Of a stretch of 64,000 nucleotides of DNA, positions 55,201 to 63,300 are shown piece after piece. The translations under genes were made by a program, and so were the position numbers. Origin of the DNA: Salinimicrobium marinum (lineage in GTDB: Bacteria > Bacteroidota > Bacteroidia > Flavobacteriales > Flavobacteriaceae); the NCBI RefSeq assembly GCF_014651535.1, contig NZ_BMXB01000003.1:172940-236939 (forward strand), read 5' to 3'. How positions within the stretch are numbered: the first letter of the stretch is position 1; each line of letters begins with the position of its first letter. The notes beneath the pieces were generated by a model. The model did not search any database. It saw nothing but the letters and a program-made list of their open reading frames with translations, and was not told the DNA's origin.

Positions 55201-56652
55201 GAATTTTATTTTCCTTCATTTGCTTCTTTTTTTTATTACGTCATTTCACTTAACCATTTGCTTTTCCCATACATTGAAAATATAAATTCAATTTTTGCAA
55301 ATGATGATGAAAAATTCAATTCTGGAGACCAGAATCAAATCCTGGAGAAATTAGTTTTTGAGGATCGAACATCACATATTTTAGGTGGAAAGCAAAAAGG
55401 GCTAATAGCTTTAGTTCTGGGGCAAATGGCAGATGCTGTTTTATCCTGTTTAGGGAAAATAACAGTTAAAAAAAGAAATCTGAGAAACAGGAGATCATAT
55501 GGCTTAAAAGAGAAAAACGTACAGGAATGGACCAGGTTCTTTAAAGAGGTATCCTGTATAGAAGGTAAGCAGCTTTTATTTAATGACTTTTTTTCTATAC
55601 AAACTGTTCTTTATTATAATTTATTGAGCTACGAGTTCTACCGAAAAGCCGATAAATATTATGATGCTCTTTTCAACCTTAAGAAATGCATCTATATAAT
55701 AACTTCTCATAAAGAATTTCAACAATTAGGTGATAAACACCACATAAATTTATTTACTAATTGGCTCTTTGATGAATGTAATGAAATATTGAAAAAAACT
55801 TTTCTTTCCACTAAAGAAAACAACAAAGAATTTTTTCGTAGTATAAAAGGAGAGAAATTCGCGCACCCAGATCTATTTAATTCAGAAGACGAAGAAGAGG
55901 TAGGCCTATTGAGGCAGCGGTTTGATAGTTTCAATTTGCGAAGCAAATCAGTCGCAACGACAGATTGGGATGACCACACCAAAAACCCTCAGGTTGTTAA
56001 CAATATTTTTTCAAGAATTCAAAAGCTGAAATTTACTAGTGATATTCACTACAAAAAGTATAAGGAGACTATTCAGAAATTTGATTCAGATTTTCAAATT
56101 GCTGAGATTACTGAAGATTCAGATATAATTACCTTCTCCGGAAATGGTACAGAAATAAAATGTGACTATACCACTTTTATAAAAATTTCAAAATTAATAA
56201 TTTTCTGTTATAAAAATCTCTTTAAAACAATTAATACGTATGGGATATCATATACCATGTCCTACTCTTATTTAGCCAATATCTACAAAAATGTGGTTAA
56301 TTGGTGTCCTGTTGCTGAGAAAATCGAAGAGTATTTAAGAAAACCCGTTCAGAAGAGTAAGAAAGACAAATTGCATCAGGATCTCAGGATGATCTTTGAA
56401 GATAATTTACTTCTTTTTAGAAAGGATGCTAATGTTGAAAAGGCCATCGAGAACTATGAAAAAGCAATTAGTGTTCATTCGGAGGGGGCAGAGTACAAAA
56501 GCATGATCAGAGACATGTATATGCTTGAAGATGATTTCAATGATAACCTCACTCACTTCTTTGCTGCTTTGGAGCGAAGTTTAATAAATGTAGGGATAGT
56601 CGAAACAAATCTTAAGAGATTAAATGAAATGAAGGTAACTGCGAATAAATAA
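52222..56652 (+). CDS. large membrane P-loop NTPase with TPR-like C-terminal region (function unknown)
   Basis: A 1476-residue protein. Walker A is GYRGMGKST (54-62). Two helices (about 143-164 and 186-207) lie between Walker A and Walker B (IIFIVDELDKLE, 308-319), the arrangement seen in KAP-type NTPases. A sensor-like AKFIFIGGAEMYD (about 358-370) and an RSNGSPKKLRQL motif (474-485), like the GxP motif of STAND/AAA proteins, follow. Residues about 560-700 are predicted winged-helix-like. From about 734 on, helical hairpins of TPR type recur (DEEYDSAIRYYSDAIQGL; KADKYYDALFNLKKCIYI; NVEKAIENYEKAISVHS). This is the layout of a signal-sensing switch ATPase. It is intact, AT-rich (much Asn/Lys/Tyr) and next to Wadjet and Fic genes, so defence is a reasonable guess. 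I do not recognise a named family. Confidence 0.88.
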   Translation: MKVRDIYIQIQNHDFCSEVSDLFLGRKLIQTNLRRRLQPSKKNTRYRGAYLVAGYRGMGKSTLVRKVIESINKPVNTKIKDGNSGLFKYKKRSEMPEKKIISIDVYLSQGNLNDYDLLRQMFIQLDSKLKLELHQPYEGYRKPLLALLSFVLLFGGSYAVWHCLYAEENSEDKFGAFLYVISQVENLLSLIIYIFLFVLLYLTMSFLFKKHWKPKGKAKSELRKKLEEIKRRIHSDYEESGGDKNNSIFSELSSDLKLPTALFSGMEDSNSYKQNFKKLTAKELEYELKNVLCLYKNYRDNNFKQNYIIFIVDELDKLEPEFVETKSNLTKSREEARKETILNLLGNLKSFVHTAEAKFIFIGGAEMYDASLADISDRESFYSSIFNEVFYVNSFFKDYTGRRKTNITEMFSTYLMTIFLKEDGEIKENFLSDTSTSRIYREFYQKLPRDGENDSDKDLLLYHVNQFILYLTYRSNGSPKKLRQLVDYNIISSTNDLAIVQEDSCVIGFESKEVKGEIINLKENRPKKKKKVGESIPGLSKNENTDKDVCYSFLRLMKNPQTLKDELLPPGNYLRLEYRHQYKVGLLTSIFLPYLIKNESYFKEYNDKNLYLSAFLMDHILKFHKSAFSWRQIEIMPDIIIGSKDPNLRDTLSSILSYLSVKHIRETTNSMYKYKFRSRTASELRYISKISEESAAAFNFTYDESQHLKLFFKRKLKEKIESYRENKSFGDDSYIHTLAFLNSTIADVHFYDEEYDSAIRYYSDAIQGLNKLQNKSNHQKILYTRDRLLLSLCFEKSNRYESAYSILRSIILDSNKFRFAKEEVKNGAAWEDPYKRMQLFLRPHLALVSIIEKNRSDGLTFSNLKRNISEFTNFMDLKCLFPEVSFNESLDHEKMLKNGLIGDSKRIQTLLADYYQNVGSILFYKNRNFKSLFEWGAEGILHRFLNIADFPHKFHSNFSMDKREIEIDGKVIDQKKKYFSLDNVRKFYGKERSEFYFPSFASFFYYVISLNHLLFPYIENINSIFANDDEKFNSGDQNQILEKLVFEDRTSHILGGKQKGLIALVLGQMADAVLSCLGKITVKKRNLRNRRSYGLKEKNVQEWTRFFKEVSCIEGKQLLFNDFFSIQTVLYYNLLSYEFYRKADKYYDALFNLKKCIYIITSHKEFQQLGDKHHINLFTNWLFDECNEILKKTFLSTKENNKEFFRSIKGEKFAHPDLFNSEDEEEVGLLRQRFDSFNLRSKSVATTDWDDHTKNPQVVNNIFSRIQKLKFTSDIHYKKYKETIQKFDSDFQIAEITEDSDIITFSGNGTEIKCDYTTFIKISKLIIFCYKNLFKTINTYGISYTMSYSYLANIYKNVVNWCPVAEKIEEYLRKPVQKSKKDKLHQDLRMIFEDNLLLFRKDANVEKAIENYEKAISVHSEGAEYKSMIRDMYMLEDDFNDNLTHFFAALERSLINVGIVETNLKRLNEMKVTANK

Positions 56653-56668
56653 TTTTAAAATTAGAATA

Positions 56669-57845
56669 TCACCCATTCCTGTAAATATTCATTTTCATTT
56701 TTTCCCACGTTACAGGACCAATTATACCATCTGAATCTTTTTCAGAAAAGCCGTTTCTACTTTGCCGTACTGCGACTGCTTCCGCAAAAGCTTCTTCGCA
56801 CAGGCTAATATTTTCCCGGCCGATGGTTTTAAGCAGGAGCTCGTTTATTTTGGGAATAGCAATTTATCCAGCCCGTTTCTTTGGCGTATTTCCGGTTTAA
56901 GCGCACGGCTTTGGGAATTGCTGAAGCATCTTCAGCGGGAGGCTCATTTGAAGTCGTTTTCTCCGGAATCCTGAAGCCGGGCAGGGGATTGTGTTCCCAG
57001 TGCCAGGGTTCGGCAGAATAAGGATAGAATCCGAAGGATGAAGCATGGCTTTGCAACCATTTGTAGACTGCGGTACGTCGCTGCAGCGCCACAGATTCCT
57101 TGTTGTTTTTGGTTCCCAGGAAAAGATCCAGAGCCCTGCCGCTATGGAGGGCACTGCCACCCGGTTTGGTAACCCACTTCCTGGCCTTGGTCTCACTTCC
57201 ACGTTTCCGCAGTGCTTTTTTCCATAGCTCCGTCTGCTGTGCGGTTGAGCGGTAACCCGATGTGGGGAGTAACAGGGGATGTTTATGTCCCGCCGCCCTG
57301 GCTGCTGAAACCATTGCCTCCCAGGCAGCCTTTGTTGATCGATGTACCGGAATTTTACGGAAGGAGTCTATATAAACTATTTCTGAAGGAGGAGGGTCTT
57401 TTTTTAAAGCCAGTCTTCCTCCACCTTTTTCTCCGTAGATATTGCTTGCCGGTGCTTCTTCCTCAAACGCTTCTTCCCCTAATAACTCCCGGGCCAGGAT
57501 GAAATCCAGTTCATTGTCAAACTCCTCCAGCAGCTCAACTTCTCCTTCATGAGAAGGGGAGTGGAGAGCTTCAAAAGATTCCTTCTCAAATTCAGAACTG
57601 CCGGTGCTGCTGCTTCCCTCAGGATGATCTGTAACTGGCCGACTTTCTGAATTAAAAATTTCATGACGATGCAGATGTCCCTCCAGAACCTGTTCCAGAT
57701 GATCCCCGGCTTCACGATGCTCTTGAACTGCTGCTTCCGCAGCATTGGGAGTAGTTGCTGGTAATCCTTCCTCCCAGGTCTCTACAAACGGACTAAACCG
57801 CCGTAGATCTTCAGGAATTGATAGTGTGTCCTCGTATTCGCGCAT
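56669..57845 (-). pseudogene. M15-type D,D-carboxypeptidase/peptidoglycan peptidase, frameshifted before a peptidoglycan-binding tail
   Basis: From 57845: an acidic, low-complexity N-terminal part (about 1-150, no signal peptide), then a complete M15B (VanY-type) domain with SGYRSTAQQTELW, zinc ligands in SALHSGRALDLFLG and the catalytic Glu/His pair in EPWHWEHNP. After ETGWINCYS the frame is lost at a CCC run (56852-56854 on the plus strand). Deleting one base gives KINELLLKTIGRENIS and SDGIIGPVTWEKMKMN, the core motif of a peptidoglycan-binding domain, with a stop at 56669-56671. Without correction the protein stops at 56829 and lacks that domain. The enzyme core is intact, so this may be a sequencing slip or a very young mutation. 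Confidence 0.8.
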
Positions 57846-57915
57846 CAGGATCGTTTTTTAGCTACTGTTATACCGCTTTGGTTATATTAGATTAGGAGGC
57901 TGTTTTCCTTCAGCT

Positions 57916-58113
57916 TTATAGGGCCGGACTTTTAGGCGATCCATTAGACTGGACTTTCACCTTTCCGCTAATGCTGCCATTACCACCAATGCTGCCATTA
58001 CTGGTTATCCTGCCGCTTCTGCTACCGGGAATGGGAAAATTATCAGCATTTTTGATTCGATGGCCGGTGGCTTTTTCCCAATTGTTGATGATCAGTAAAA
58101 AAGTGTTAAGCAT
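57916..58113 (-). CDS. possible small protein with Gly/Ser/Asn-rich tail
   Basis: A 65-codon ATG frame: MLNTFLLIINNWEKATGHR, then KNADNFPIPGSRSGR and a repetitive SNGSIGGNGSISGKV segment. It lies 70 bases upstream of the M15 peptidase gene in the same direction and could be co-transcribed. The repetitive DNA (GCTGCCATTACCACCAATGC type) gives open frames on both strands, so this may be spurious. No family recognised. Confidence 0.3.
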   Translation of the reverse strand: MLNTFLLIINNWEKATGHRIKNADNFPIPGSRSGRITSNGSIGGNGSISGKVKVQSNGSPKSPAL

Positions 58114-58910
58114 TGAAACTTCTTCCGGAGCAGGGGGAGGGGCACGGGTACGGTCATTGCCAGCTTTGGCTTCCGCGTTACACAGGAAAACCCATTATTG
58201 CGTATGGCACACTAATATTCGTTATTGCCCTTATCACCGGTTTAGTACTATGGTGGCCAAGGAGATGGAATAAAACAATCAGAGATGCAAGTTTTAAGAT
58301 CAAATGGACTGCAAAATTTAAAAGACTAAATTACGACCTGCACAATGTACTTGGATTTTATACTCTTCTTGTAGCACTGGTTTTAGGCCTCACCGGAATG
58401 GTCTATGGGATGCAATGGTTCTCTGATGTCGTTTACTGGACAGCTTCGGGAGGTGAAAAATGTTCTGGAGAGCGTGTGATTTCAGACACCATCGCAGCAA
58501 GTACCTATGAGGTAGCAGATGAAGATGTGTTTTTCAGGCAGGTATTGGCATCGGAAATTGACCCTGCACAAAATCAAATCGCCATACAATATCCCTATGG
58601 AAAATCAGGGGCATGGAATGTCAACATTAATCCCAGCTTTCAAACCCGCTAGGAGGCCAGAAGCACATTTTATGAGCAGGGATCTCTAAAAGAACTCAGA
58701 AAAGATCCTGTATTTTCAGAAGCCAATGGAGGAGAGCAGTTGATGAGACTCAATTATGACCTTCATGTAGACGCGATTGGCGGAAAATGGACAAAAATCA
58801 TCGCCTTCTTATTGTGTATTATCTCAGTCAGTTTACCTGTTACAGGATTTGTTGTGTGGTGGAAGAAGCATCCGAATAAACGCATTGAAGGCTTAAAATT
58901 TCCCACCTAA
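58113..58910 (+). pseudogene. PepSY-associated TM protein, 5'-truncated with an in-frame stop
   Basis: The remaining part encodes RYTGKPIIAYGTLIFVIAL, LITGLVLWWPRRWNK, LNYDLHNVLGFYTLLVALVL, a periplasmic stretch ending NINPSFQTR, an in-frame TAG (58650-58652), then STFYEQGSLKELRKDP, LNYDLHVDAIGGKWTKI and the last helix SLPVTGFVVWWKKHP with a natural stop at 58908-58910. These are the C-terminal three helices of the PepSY-TM family, associated with siderophore/iron uptake. The first helix and first PepSY domain are gone. Truncation plus nonsense mark it as dead. Confidence 0.87.
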
Positions 58911-59252
58911 ACATATAACCATTTTATTTAGAAACCAGCTGGGCAAGCTATGAAAAAAGGATAGGTAATTGGTTGTCGGCCCGTTGTGGCCCACAATCCG
59001 GGAGCCAGTCCTTGGACCGGTTTACAGTAAATATGTATAATAGTTCTTTTGTTTGAAACAGCAACAGGATCTAATCATTGTAGATGCGATGTAGGATGAT
59101 CCTAGGCTGGATGAGATACTTCTACTTTTCGGTGCCTTTAGCCTCCAGATTGCTACTGGTAAAATCCATCAATTATATTAATATATTAAACAGCGGTTAT
59201 TCAGCAAATCTCAATAGAAAAGTTTTTATTTAACACTCTCTCATTTACCATC

Positions 59253-59410
59253 CTAGAGTACATTTCTGTCGTTTCTTATCTGGAGCAGAATGGATAAGTC
59301 CCATTGGGAAAAATCTATTTTCCCGAACTTTTCATTAAGGATGAGAAGTTTCTCCTGGTGTATAAACCCGTTGATCTCATCCTGAGAAATTGAAATCGTA
59401 TAAATCCATT
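59253..59410 (-). pseudogene. possible decayed coding fragment
   Basis: On the minus strand a frame reads ISISQDEINGFIHQEKLLIL, then NEKFGKIDFSQWDLSILLQ and IRNDRNVL before a stop at 59253-59255. A sensible continuation upstream (KTFEAILMDLYDFNF) lies in another frame. The composition looks like protein, but no start codon or family is visible. It may be the 3' end of a lost gene. Confidence 0.3.
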
Positions 59411-59501
59411 AAGATAGCCTCAAAAGTTTTCTCTGAACCTTGAGTTGTGAGTTAAATTTCCTGTGATAGCACATAGTTATATGAATACTTGAATCTTCAG
59501 T

Positions 59502-59717
59502 TCAGTGATCTTCTTCTAATTCTTCCCTCAAGGATTCAAGGTAAGTTAATTCCATTTCACTATTAAAAAGTAAATCCTGGTCTTCAGGATTCCTCCTGAT
59601 AATATCGAGCAGCTCATCTATTCTATTATAAATCATCAGTAGTGTCATGAGGAAATTGTTCAGGTACTTTTCAGAGGTACTGTTTGTTTTAATGAGGGCA
59701 AATTCTGTGCCTTGCAA
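59502..59717 (-). CDS. possible small helical protein
   Basis: A 71-codon frame: FALIKTNSTSEKYLNNFLMT, LLMIYNRIDELLDIIRRN, EMELTYLESLREELEEDH. The amphipathic, acidic-ended helix pattern looks real, but the only full-length start is TTG; the first ATG gives a protein of about 48 residues. It stands alone in a gene-poor region with no family match known to me. It could be a small intact gene or the end of a truncated one. Confidence 0.4.
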   Translation of the reverse strand: MQGTEFALIKTNSTSEKYLNNFLMTLLMIYNRIDELLDIIRRNPEDQDLLFNSEMELTYLESLREELEEDH

Positions 59718-60375
59718 GACAGTTTGAATTTTTTTGAGGAAACGGGAGAGACAAAGAGATTAAATATGAAAAAAAGATGTAGGAATGACTTCAGGTTTTA
59801 TAATTCTTCCTGATGATTTTATCCGAAATTGATTTATAGAGGTCAGATTTTTTTTCGGGTGAAAAGGTTAGCAGAACAAAAAATGCATTTTGTTGTAGGA
59901 AAAGACTTATTAAATGCTCCGGAGAATGCAAATTTAAAGGACAGAGAAAAAACTTAAAAAAATATTAAATTTTATTATTTAAATGTTAAAAAACTTTTCA
60001 TATTTGTTCAGTCTATAGTACAAGCTGAGGTTGTTAAAAATAGATGATTTAATTGCCAAAAAATGTATGAAAATATTATTTCCCGTCTCTTCGATTAAAT
60101 GTCATTTGTCCATGACAAACAGCGCAGCCATTATAAATTTTAAAACTGTTTTGTCACCAAATCACCTTAGCGTTCGAAATGATTAAACTTAATCCTAATT
60201 AGATCCAGCCTAAAATTACCTAACTCTTAATTAATTCTGGTTTAAAAAACTATCCAGAGGCGTTTTTCTCATCTAAAATCAAATTCATTGCTAAGGTCCA
60301 CAGTCAGCACTATAGTTCACTCCTAATTTAAAATGTAATGTAGCCCTCTATTCTCAAAACATTAAGTCTTTACCT

Positions 60376-63300
60376 ATGAAACAAAAACTACTTTTATTTC
60401 TTATAACCTGTGTATTACAATACCCCTTATTGGGTAAAACGTTTTCTGAGGATGATCCTACCTTTATTGATTACCTTACAGATGATTATGACGGCTTTTC
60501 GGCAGTCTTCTTAGAAGACAGAACGGTAGTAGAATTTCCGTTGACGCCATGTAACACGCCTAGTATTGATGATCTGGTTAGTTCCCTAAGTGTATCAATT
60601 AATTCGAATAGCAGCATAGTAGTTAATGCTTCAGGAGGAGGAACTTTAAGTTATCAATGGCAGGTTAGTACAGATGGAGGAAATACCTTTAATAATTTAG
60701 GTAATGGTGCTAATTACAGCGGTGTAGCTAGTAATAAGTTGTTATTGCTGACAATTCCTGAAAATTTTAATAGTTATCAATATAGGTGTCTTGTTTCAGA
60801 AGGTTCTTGTACTGCAACTTCTGGAGTTACTACCCTACAGGTCAGTACAAATCCTTTGTGTTCATCTACTCCGACTCAATTTTGTTGTGAATACGTTTCT
60901 TCTGTACAGCTAAACGGAGTAACTTTTAATGGAAATACAGGGTACACCGGTCCCGGTTATTATGACTACACGAGTGTCAAAATTCCAGATGTTCCTGCTG
61001 GTTCTACAATTCCTTTAAGTGTAACAGTAGTAACTAATAGTACTTATCAGGAGTATGTTAAGATGTGGATTGATTTTAACAGGAACGGAACCCCTGGTGA
61101 TGAAACAAATGAATTGGTTTTTGACCAGAACGCGTTTTTTGATGGTACACATGTGTTTTCAGGAAATATTACCATTCCGGCAGATGCCTATAATGGCAAT
61201 TTATATGCAAGGATAATTATGCAGTACGCTGGTTCTCCAGATGTTTGCGGTGAATATGATTATGGAAATACGTTAGATTTCAGGATACCAGTTGTAGGAG
61301 GTATAGATCCAATTTCACTAAGTGTTGGAGTACAAGATGTTGGCGAGTCAGGAGGAAATGTTACAAGTAGTCCGGCAGGTATTGATACAGATGCGAATGT
61401 ATACGAAAATGTTTTTGCAGTGGATACAGAGGTAAGGTTAACCGCCAATCCACAGGAAGGTTCAAAATTTATAGATTGGTCTGGTGATATAGCAGCTACA
61501 GATAATCCTCTATCTGTTTTAATGAATTCGAGCAAAAATATTGTGGCCAGATTTTCTCTGTTACCCAATGCTACTAATGTGGCTATAACGGGTACAACAT
61601 CTGTAGGAAAAGAACTTGTAGGGTATTATGATTACGAAGGAAACACTGAAAACGGCTCTACTTATCAATGGTACCTTTCCGATAATGCTTCGGGAACCGG
61701 AGCAATTGCAATAAGTGGCGCCACAAGTAAAACTTATACACTGACTGGGGATGATGCAGCTAAATATATAGCTTTTGAAGTTATTCCGGGTGATGGCGCA
61801 GATGTGGGGAATGCAGTAAAAAGTAGTTTTCAGGGGCCTATTTTAGATCCAATTGTCCTTTCTAGTAGTCCCACTTTAACTTTTAATAGTAGTACAGGTT
61901 TAAGCGATAATATTGCTGAAGATGGGGAAGGAGGTTCGAAAAATATTACCGATATAGATATCCAGATTCATGATATTTCAGACATTGAGGGAACCAAAAT
62001 GAATACACTTACCTGGCAGCCTGCTTCTTTTCTTAGTAGTACTGATGTAAATTATACAGGACTTACCAATCCTGGAAATGAGGGCTCAAAAGGAATGCTT
62101 ATAAAAGCAGTGGATGGAAGTGAATTTAAACTTATACAATTTCAGTATTATAACTGGGGAGACACAGAGGCATTGACAAATACCATTAAGGGATATAGAA
62201 ATAACCTTGAAGTTGCTTCCACTACTTTTCAAGGTTATGATCCTGCTTACGCTCCTCAAACAGTTACACTTCCCGCTTCATTTTCAAATGTTGACGAAGT
62301 TCGTTTTTACATTTCTGCCGGAGGATATGTAGGGGATCAATCATATACGAATCATAGTATCAATAGCATAAAAATCGGATCTCCAATAGCCAGTATACCT
62401 CCTACGGTTACTGATGACTACATTAGTATTATCGGGGCCAGTGGTACAGGTGGATCCTTCAGAATAGGAGATACAGTTACCGCTTCGTGGGACAATACTG
62501 CCACAGGAGATAATAACACCACCATCAATGAAGTTACTGTTGACTTTACAGAATTTGGGGGAGAATCAGCAATATTTGCAACAAATTCCGCAGACGTATG
62601 GACTGCGACCTATACTATAACCTCTGGTGCTGTGGATGCCGCCAACAGAAATATCAAAGTATCTGCGACAAATAATGATGGGACGACAACAATAAAGGAC
62701 AATTCTAATGCCGTTGTGGATAATGAAGCTCCGACTGTTACTGATGGAAATATTTTTATCTCCGGAGCTACGGGAAATAATGGGATTTTCATTGGAGGGG
62801 ACACTGTAAAGGTTATTTGGGATAATACTGCGTCTGGAGATAATAACAGCGATTTACTTTCTTCTGTAGCCATAGATTTTACAGCTTTTGGGGGTGGTAA
62901 TAACATCCTGGCTTCCTATAGTGAAGGAAAATGGACGGCTACTTATACCCTTACTTCCGATAATATTTCCGGATCAAATTTGAATGTGTCAGTTACAGTG
63001 ACCGACAACGCAGGTAATACTACTACCACAAACGATAGCAGTAATGTAACTGCGGACACTGTAATTCCCTCAGCACCTGTCTCTCCTGATTTAACTGTTG
63101 CTTCAGATACAGGTAGTTCAGCCACGGATAATATTACAAATGATACTACGCCTACTTTTACAGGAACTGCCGAAGCTAATTCAACAGTGACTATTATATC
63201 ATCTATAGACGGTTCTTTAGGAACTACCACAGCTGATGGTTTAGGAAACTGGAACCTCACTGCAACTACGCTTACTGAAACTAGCCACAGCCTTACAGCT

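Larger units (their letters stand above)
58911..60375. other. gene-poor region before the surface-protein gene
   Basis: About 1.46 kb of AT-rich DNA with only weak coding traces, listed separately (59253-59410 and 59502-59717). The last 450 bases before 60376 hold no open frame and should carry the promoter and leader of the large surface-protein gene. No transposon ends, tRNA or hairpin terminator was recognised. Confidence 0.55.

Noticed and set aside
57212..57502. Plus-strand open frames with Leu/Pro-rich products over the M15 gene
   Set aside because: They are antisense to the well-supported M15 domain; the zinc-site motifs on the minus strand decide the coding strand.
57971..58273. Plus-strand Leu/Pro-rich frame (MLPLPPMLPLLVILPLLLPG) before the PepSY remnant
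   Set aside because: It is produced by a short repetitive DNA tract and runs into the PepSY remnant in the wrong frame; no signal-peptide-plus-domain structure follows.
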